Assembly (NCBI GenBank): GCA_005888955.1
Contig: VBCS01000052.1
Span: 1-9,043 of the forward strand
Source: Betaproteobacteria bacterium
GTDB lineage: Bacteria > Pseudomonadota > Gammaproteobacteria > Burkholderiales > Casimicrobiaceae
DNA: 9,043 bases
Reading direction: 5' to 3'
The position numbers and the translations under genes are program-made. Below the pieces are notes generated by a model. The model made no database searches and was not told the DNA's origin. It saw nothing but the letters and a program-made list of their open reading frames with translations. Below, one piece after another: positions 4,972 to 9,043 of the stretch (within the stretch, counting starts at the first letter, position 1; every line of letters starts with the position of its first letter).

Positions 4972-6750
4972 GTGAGATTCGCGCGCACCTTTGCCGTCGT
5001 GCTGTTCGCCTCGAGCTTTTCCGCCGCCGCCGCCGACTCGGGCAAGGTGCTGCGGACCGCATTTTCCATCGCCGAGTCGAGCTTCGATCCCGTTCTCGCC
5101 TATGACGCGGCGTCGAACTCGGTGGTGGAGGAAATCTCCGAATCGATGCTCGAATACGAATATCTGGCGCGGCCGGTGAAGCTCGCGCCGCTCACGCTCG
5201 AGCGCTTGCCCGAAGTCTCCGATCGCGGTGCGACATACCTCTGCCGCGTACGCAAGGGCATCTTCTTTGCGGCCGATCCCGCATTCAAAGGCAAGCCGCG
5301 CGAGCTCGTCGCAGCCGATTACGCGTATTCGCTCAAGCGGCTGCTCGATCCGGCCTTGCGCTCGCCGTGGACGTGGGTCGTCGAAGGAAAGCTCATCGGC
5401 GGCGACGAGCTGCAGGCGGCGGCAAAAAAGACCGGCAAGCTCGACTACGACGCGCCCATCGCCGGGCTCGAGATAATCGATCGTTACACGCTGCGCATAC
5501 GTCTGAAGCAGCCCGACTACACGTTTTTGTATGTGCTGGCGATGCCGGCCAGCGCGGCGGTCGCGCGGGAAGTCATTGATGCTTACGGCAACGACGCCGG
5601 CGCACATCCGGTCGGCACCGGGCCTTATCTGCTCAAGGAGTACAAGCGCAGCAGCCGCATCGTTCTCGAAGCGAACCCGCAGTTTCGCAAGTTCGTATTC
5701 GACGAGCCGGCGCCCGCGAATAAGTCCGACGCGGCGATCGCGCGCGCGCTCAAGGGCAGGGTGCTTCCGGCAATCGGCCGCATCGAGATCTCGGTGATCG
5801 AGGAGCAGCAGCCGCGCTGGCTCGCATTCCTCAAGCGCGAAGTGGATTATCTGCAGCCCTTCCCGCTGGGTTTCGTCGGCGAGCTCCTCGACAACGGCAA
5901 GCTCAAACCCGCGCTGGCGGCGAAAGGCATCTACCACGAGCTGTTGCTGCGGCCGAATACCTGGTGGGCATACTTCAACATGGAGGACCCGGTCGTCGGT
6001 GGGTATACGCCGGAAAAGATCGCATTGCGACGCGCGATCGGGATGGCGTTCAACACCGGCGAATTCATCCGTGTACTGTTCATGGGCCGCGCGGTTCCCG
6101 CGCAAGGTCCCATACCACCCGACATCGCGGGCTACGACCCCGACCACAAGACGCAGGCACAGGCCTACGATCCTGCGGCGGCGCGGGCGCTGCTCGAGCG
6201 CTTCGGCTACAAGGATCGCGACGGTGACGGTTATCGCGAGCTGCCCGACGGCAAGCCGCTGATCATCGAGCAGTGGTCGTCGCCGACCTCGAGGGCGCGC
6301 GAGTACGACGAGCTGTGGAAGAAGTCCATGGACGCGATCGGTATTCGCATGGTGTTCAAGAAGGACAAGGTACCGGAGCTGCGCAAGATGGCGCGCGCCG
6401 GCAAGCTGCAGATGCGTCAGGATGGCTGGCAAGCCGATTATCCCGACGCCGAGAACTTCATGCAGAACCTTTACGGTCCGAACATCGGGCAGACCAACGA
6501 CTCGCGCTTCAAGCTGCCCGAGTTCGACCGGCTCTACGAGGAATCCAGGAAGCTTCCCGATTCACCCGAGCGCACGAAGCTCTACGACCGCATGACGGAC
6601 CTGGTCGTCGCGTATGCGCCGTGGAGGCTCACGCATCACCTGCTGGAAGACCACGTCATACAGTCCTGGGTCATCGGCTACAAACCGCACCCGATTCGCT
6701 CCGACATCTGGATGTACCTCGACATCGACGAGAGCAAGCGGCAGCGCTAG
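4972..6750 (+). CDS. ABC transporter substrate-binding protein, family 5 (peptide/nickel type)
   Basis: This 592-residue predicted periplasmic protein captures a ligand, most often an oligopeptide, and delivers it to an inner-membrane ABC permease. The GTG at 4972 is chosen because GGAG lies five bases upstream and a signal peptide starts there: a basic n-region (MRFARTF), a hydrophobic core (AVVLFASSFSAAAA) and likely cleavage before DSG at residue 22. Family 5 signatures follow: FDPVLAYDAASNSVVEEI, VAADYAYSLKRLLDPAL, the HPVGTGPYLLKEYKRS motif and DGWQADYPDAENFMQNLYGP. An acidic loop (KDRDGDGYRELPDG) is a common family feature. The frame is open upstream to 4837, but those codons lack a start context. 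No permease or ATPase gene is within 2 kb on either side in the window, so this is an orphan binding protein here and its ligand is unknown. Confidence 0.94.
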   Translation: MRFARTFAVVLFASSFSAAAADSGKVLRTAFSIAESSFDPVLAYDAASNSVVEEISESMLEYEYLARPVKLAPLTLERLPEVSDRGATYLCRVRKGIFFAADPAFKGKPRELVAADYAYSLKRLLDPALRSPWTWVVEGKLIGGDELQAAAKKTGKLDYDAPIAGLEIIDRYTLRIRLKQPDYTFLYVLAMPASAAVAREVIDAYGNDAGAHPVGTGPYLLKEYKRSSRIVLEANPQFRKFVFDEPAPANKSDAAIARALKGRVLPAIGRIEISVIEEQQPRWLAFLKREVDYLQPFPLGFVGELLDNGKLKPALAAKGIYHELLLRPNTWWAYFNMEDPVVGGYTPEKIALRRAIGMAFNTGEFIRVLFMGRAVPAQGPIPPDIAGYDPDHKTQAQAYDPAAARALLERFGYKDRDGDGYRELPDGKPLIIEQWSSPTSRAREYDELWKKSMDAIGIRMVFKKDKVPELRKMARAGKLQMRQDGWQADYPDAENFMQNLYGPNIGQTNDSRFKLPEFDRLYEESRKLPDSPERTKLYDRMTDLVVAYAPWRLTHHLLEDHVIQSWVIGYKPHPIRSDIWMYLDIDESKRQR

Positions 6751-6778
6751 TCGCGCGAGCCCGACACAATGCGATCCA

Positions 6779-6801
6779 TTTCTTGTTGGCCAAACAAGGA
6801 G
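6779..6801. terminator. Weak hairpin between convergent genes
   Basis: CTTGTT at 6782-6787 pairs with AACAAG at 6793-6798 across a GGCCA loop, and U-G and U-A pairs can extend it by up to three. It follows the substrate-binding protein stop (6750) and precedes the end of the MliC-like gene (6862). There is no U tract, so termination is only suggested by position. Nothing else stands out in this 111-base gap. Confidence 0.25.
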
Positions 6802-6861
6802 GCCGAGGCGCTCTGGCCGACGCGAGGTGTTTCAAGGCAGGAGTGAGGAGGACGCGCCGTT

Positions 6862-7197
6862 TTATTGCTTCGGCACGTTATAGGGGGCGCACTGCGCGAG
6901 CGGGACCTGCGTGGCGGTATTGTTGTCGACGACGGTCAAATCGGTGCCCTTGCCGCGCAATTCCAGATTTCCGTTGGAGAAGCGCACGCCCGACGCGGCC
7001 GGTATCTGATAGAGGTCGACCCGGTCACCATTCGGCATCAGCATGCGCGCCATGCCCATGTCGAAGCGGATCACCAGGCGCTCGCCGTCGAGCAGGCACA
7101 CGAAGGTGTTCTTCGCCGCTTCCTGCTCATCCTTGCTCGGCTTGTCCGCGCAGCCCGCGAGCGCAGCCGCGATCATGAGCAGGTGTACCAAGCGCAC
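6862..7197 (-). CDS. MliC-like C-type lysozyme inhibitor lipoprotein
   Basis: This 111-residue predicted lipoprotein resembles MliC/PliC inhibitors, which protect peptidoglycan from C-type lysozyme. The GTG at 7197 is chosen because a perfect AGGAGG lies six bases upstream. It opens a lipoprotein signal (MRLVHLLMIAAALAGC) with the lipobox LAGC and Cys16. The residue after Cys16 is Ala, and residue 18 is Asp. The mature part carries FVCLLDGERLVIRF, then AASGVRFSNGNLELRGKG, which matches the family's SG.R(Y/F)...G.....KG segment with Ser69 and Lys83. In this family a Ser and a Lys contact the lysozyme active site. Cys34 and Cys103 probably form the family disulfide. The family assignment rests on this short motif and the overall plan. 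It lies 67 bases downstream of the lipocalin gene on the same strand, so co-transcription is likely. Confidence 0.78.
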   Translation of the reverse strand: MRLVHLLMIAAALAGCADKPSKDEQEAAKNTFVCLLDGERLVIRFDMGMARMLMPNGDRVDLYQIPAASGVRFSNGNLELRGKGTDLTVVDNNTATQVPLAQCAPYNVPKQ

Positions 7198-7264
7198 GAA
7201 CGACCTCCTGTAGCGACCGATACCTGACCGAAGAGGATAGCATCGCCCGCCCGGCGCTGCGCGC

Positions 7265-7831
7265 CTAGCCGTCGTCGTACCGTCCCGGACCCGAGTCAAC
7301 GAATTTCGTCGCAGAGGCGTGCCGCCTGCGCGCGGACGGCACTGCCGAGATCAACGAAGCACGGGCGCGTCCCCTCGATCCCGCGCTGCCGTCGGTGCTC
7401 AAGGTGACGTCGGTCAACTTCCTCGGCATCTGAGACGGATGTCCGGCGGCGAGCCAGCGATATTCGGGGCCGAGAGCGATGATGATCGACTCGCGCCCGA
7501 ACGGATACCACCAGATGCCGAGGAAGTTGACCGACGTCACCTTGAGCACCGACGGCAGCGCGGGATCGAGGGGACGCGCCCGTGCTTCGTTGATCTCGGC
7601 AGTGCCGTCCGCGCGCAGGCAATGGCTCCGCGTCGCGATGGCGCCGTACTCGGCAGCCGTGTACTCCGCTCGCGTATCGCGTGCGCAGCGGCTTTGCAGG
7701 AAACCGCGAATCGCGGCGATTTCGTACCAGGTTCCGTAATACCGGTTCAGATCGAAGTCGACGACCGGCGTAAGTGCCGCGGCGGGCACGATTGAAGCCA
7801 GGGCCAGTATCGCAGCGGAAACCCAGCGCAT
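7265..7831 (-). CDS. Secreted lipocalin (Blc-like) with a rearranged 3' half
   Basis: This is a predicted periplasmic lipocalin, a beta-barrel that binds fatty acids, lysophospholipids or similar lipids. The ATG at 7831 has AGGAAGAGAG just upstream. A signal peptide (MRWVSAAILALASIVPAAA) has no lipobox Cys, unlike E. coli Blc. The lipocalin signature YYGTWYEIA is at residues 31-39, with a likely disulfide pair Cys49 and Cys71. The barrel continues through KVTSVNFLGIWWYPFG and IIIALGPEYRWLAAGHPS (to residue 133). From residue 134 (QMPRKLTDVTLS...) the sequence is not lipocalin. It is the reverse-complement reading of the gene's own middle, caused by a 109-bp inverted duplication. The expected last strand and C-terminal helix (about 40-50 residues) are missing, so the 188-residue product is probably non-functional. 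A scrap reading ARLCDEIR in another frame at about 7299-7322 may be the original C-terminus. Confidence 0.88.
   Translation of the reverse strand: MRWVSAAILALASIVPAAALTPVVDFDLNRYYGTWYEIAAIRGFLQSRCARDTRAEYTAAEYGAIATRSHCLRADGTAEINEARARPLDPALPSVLKVTSVNFLGIWWYPFGRESIIIALGPEYRWLAAGHPSQMPRKLTDVTLSTDGSAGSRGRARASLISAVPSARRRHASATKFVDSGPGRYDDG
7324..7620. repeat. Perfect 109-bp inverted duplication with a 79-bp spacer inside the lipocalin gene
   Basis: Bases 7324-7432 are the exact reverse complement of 7512-7620. The outer ends read GCCTGCGCGCGGACGG and CCGTCCGCGCGCAGGC, and pairing stops at 7323/7621 and 7433/7511. The right arm is native coding sequence on the minus strand (LRADGTAEINEARARPL, then PSVLKVTSVNFLGI). 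The left arm encodes the same peptide on the plus strand. The original 3' part of the gene is lost at the left arm. A transcript across it would fold into a 109-bp hairpin ahead of the MliC-like gene. Confidence 0.97.
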
Positions 7832-7886
7832 CGCTCTCTTCCTTTACGACTTGTTTACGCGGCCCGGCCGCTATCTTGACTCTATT

Positions 7887-7978
7887 TTGACAGCGATCGG
7901 CGCAAATTGCAGCCATTGCAAACGTAACAGCTCATTGCCAAGGACTGGATTGACAGCGATCGATGCAATTGCAGCTAT
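7887..7978. repeat. Two imperfect direct repeats of about 29 bp upstream of the lipocalin gene
   Basis: TTGACAGCGATCG occurs at 7887-7899 and again at 7950-7962, 63 bases apart. Similarity extends further: (C/T)GCAA(A)TTGCAGC(C/T)AT follows GG or GA in both. The second copy contains the perfect palindrome TGCAATTGCA. The copies lie 56-147 bases upstream of the lipocalin ATG and downstream of the hydrolase stop. They could be paired regulator sites or remnants of a small repeat. The gap between the genes (7832-8013) shows nothing else except two TTCCGGAG octamers at 7985 and 8004. Confidence 0.7.
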
Positions 7979-8013
7979 CGCGCTTTCCGGAGTGTATGCG
8001 TTGTTCCGGAGCA

Positions 8014-8898
8014 TCAGCGGCCGGGTTCGTCCCTGAAGAAGGCGTAAAGCTCCGCATATGTCTCGTCGGGCGCCTGTTCCGCGGGATAGTGGCCGCACGG
8101 CAGCATCCTGCCGCGGACATCGCTCGCCCGTTCCAGCCATGCCTCGATCGGCTTGTAGCTGCGGTTGACGTGGCTGCGCTCGCCCCAAAGCACGAGCACG
8201 GGAAAATCGAGCTTGCGCTGCAGGTCCGCCTCGTCGTGGGTGAGATCGATCGAGACGGCGGCGCGATAGTCCTCGCACACCGCGTGAATGTTCTCGGGCG
8301 TGCAGCAACGGATGTACTCGGCGAGCGCTTCCTCGGTGAATCCGCTCATGCCGACGCCTTTCTTGTCGAGCTTCCTGCGAATGTAGCGCTCCAGCCCGTA
8401 GGCGATCAGCATCTGTTCCGGATAATCGTACGGCTGCGCCATGAAAAACCAGTGGTAGGAATCGACCGCCCAGGCTTTCTTGATGTTGTTGAGCAGGTGA
8501 TGGGTCGGAACGATGTCCAGGAATGCGACTTTGCTCACTCGTTGCGGATAGTCGAGCGCCATGCGGTGCGCCACCCGCGCACCCCGATCGTGGCCACATA
8601 CCCGATATTCACGGAATCCGAGCGCTTCCATGACTTCGGCCTGATCGCGACCCATGGCACGAAACGAATACCCGCCATGGTCGGCGCCGCCCTCGGGCTT
8701 GGAGCTGTCGCCGTAACCGCGCAGGTCGGTTGCCACGACCGTGAAATCCTCGGCAAGCCGCGGCGCGATCTTGTGCCACATCACGTGCGTCAGAGGGTTG
8801 CCATGCAAAAGCAGCAGCGGCGGCCCCGATCCGCCGTGGCGCAGGTTGATGCGGGCGCCCGGGGTGTCGATCTGCGCGCGGTTGAATCCTTCGAACAT
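8014..8898 (-). CDS. Alpha/beta hydrolase, fluoroacetate/haloacetate dehalogenase-like
   Basis: This 294-residue predicted cytoplasmic hydrolase is in the haloacetate dehalogenase/epoxide hydrolase group. The oxyanion-hole motif HGNP is at 32-35. The nucleophile is Asp104 in GHDRGARVAHRMALDYP, which indicates an ester intermediate on Asp as in dehalogenases and epoxide hydrolases, not a Ser hydrolase. Arg105 and Arg108 match the carboxylate-binding arginines of fluoroacetate dehalogenase. His149 and Trp150 (SYHWFF) and Tyr211 (DYRAAVSID) match its halide pocket. Asp128 (LDIVPT) and His270 (PCGHYPAE) complete the catalytic set. Length is normal. The ATG at 8898 has no strong ribosome site but fits the family N-terminus. 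These residues support 2-haloacid (C-X) hydrolysis, but many relatives carrying this set have no tested activity. No haloacid transporter or regulator is adjacent. Confidence 0.9.
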   Translation of the reverse strand: MFEGFNRAQIDTPGARINLRHGGSGPPLLLLHGNPLTHVMWHKIAPRLAEDFTVVATDLRGYGDSSKPEGGADHGGYSFRAMGRDQAEVMEALGFREYRVCGHDRGARVAHRMALDYPQRVSKVAFLDIVPTHHLLNNIKKAWAVDSYHWFFMAQPYDYPEQMLIAYGLERYIRRKLDKKGVGMSGFTEEALAEYIRCCTPENIHAVCEDYRAAVSIDLTHDEADLQRKLDFPVLVLWGERSHVNRSYKPIEAWLERASDVRGRMLPCGHYPAEQAPDETYAELYAFFRDEPGR

Positions 8899-8922
8899 GC
8901 GCTATGCGTCCAGTCTCTGTAG

Positions 8923-8980
8923 GGCCGGATTCATCCGGCCGCGGTGGCGGGTGATGGGGCGCGTGCGAATGAATTCGCAC
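8923..8980. repeat. Pair of inverted ATTCAT-loop hairpins
   Basis: Two perfect palindromic hairpins lie in the 97-base gap upstream of the hydrolase gene. The first (8923-8940) reads GGCCGG-ATTCAT-CCGGCC on the plus strand. The second (8963-8980), on the minus strand, reads GTGCGA-ATTCAT-TCGCAC. They share the ATTCAT centre while the six-base stems differ completely yet remain perfectly paired. A TGTAG precedes the first, as in dispersed repeats of this kind in proteobacterial genomes. Confidence 0.8.
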
Positions 8981-8994
8981 CTCAGAACGCGTGT

Positions 8995-9043
8995 TCAGGC
9001 AGGACGCGCGCCCGCCAGCAGCCGCATAAGCTCGTCGATGTTT
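8995..9043 (-). CDS. 3' end of an unidentified gene, cut by the window edge
   Basis: One minus-strand frame reads NIDELMRLLAGARPA and then TGA at 8995-8997. This amphipathic helix-like end is a plausible protein C-terminus, and its orientation matches the hydrolase gene. Only 15 codons are visible, so the family cannot be named and the coding status is inferred. Confidence 0.4.
   Translation of the reverse strand, partial: NIDELMRLLAGARPA

Noticed and set aside
4807..6432. 541-codon minus-strand frame opposite the substrate-binding protein
   Set aside because: It is low in complexity and Arg/Leu rich, with no domain, and lies antisense to a clear family 5 binding protein with a signal peptide. 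It also overlaps the real Thx gene.
7319..7795. Plus-strand gene with the same peptide text as the lipocalin middle
   Set aside because: It is the inverted-duplication copy; the same words appear on both strands because of the palindrome, not because of a second gene.
7950..7978. Plus-strand promoter (TTGACA, 17 bases, AGCTAT)
   Set aside because: The -35 hexamer is perfect but the -10 is poor and no plus-strand gene follows; the same text is better explained as a direct repeat.
7851..8036. Small plus-strand ORF between lipocalin and hydrolase
   Set aside because: It begins at TTG without a ribosome site, spans the direct repeats and has no recognisable domain.
1..9043. A novel defence or mobile-element system
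   Set aside because: All sizeable genes fall into known housekeeping, stress or envelope families. There are no nucleases, integrases, transposases, reverse transcriptases or toxin-antitoxin signatures.

Overview
This 9.0 kb window is GC-rich bacterial chromosome with short intergenic gaps and genes on both strands. The gene types fit a proteobacterium, probably betaproteobacterial: a DksA/TraR-type regulator, a ribosomal protein Thx mini-gene, an MliC-like lipoprotein, a Blc-like lipocalin and REP-type palindromes between genes. The taxon is inferred from gene types only. There is no phage, transposase, CRISPR array, tRNA or rRNA. It is mostly a housekeeping and stress/envelope region. I found no new multi-gene system; the most interesting signals are structural.

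Layout. An aldo/keto reductase (minus) opens the window and is broken by an apparent one-base deletion near its 3' end. A degenerate array of 31-38 bp tandem repeats separates it from a divergent, intact S9-family serine peptidase (1353-3350, plus). That peptidase converges on a DksA/TraR zinc-finger regulator (3438-3833, minus). The gap holds an inverted pair of REP-like palindromes that supply the TAG stop codons of both genes. Next is a small heat-shock protein gene (4037-4497, plus) with a sigma32-like promoter, disrupted by a perfect 35-bp tandem duplication. A KTSC-domain gene and a 32-residue ribosomal protein Thx gene lie on the minus strand. They are followed by a secreted peptide-type ABC substrate-binding protein (4972-6750, plus).

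The right third is all minus strand: an MliC-like lysozyme-inhibitor lipoprotein, a secreted lipocalin whose 3' end is replaced by a 109-bp inverted copy of its own middle, a fluoroacetate-dehalogenase-like alpha/beta hydrolase, a pair of ATTCAT-loop hairpins, and the last codons of another gene.

The genes do not form one pathway. The lipocalin and MliC-like lipoprotein are adjacent, co-oriented envelope genes and may be co-transcribed. Three of about ten genes carry a lesion (one-base deletion, 35-bp tandem duplication, 109-bp inverted duplication). Either local gene decay has occurred or the source assembly contains errors; the sequence alone cannot decide between them.
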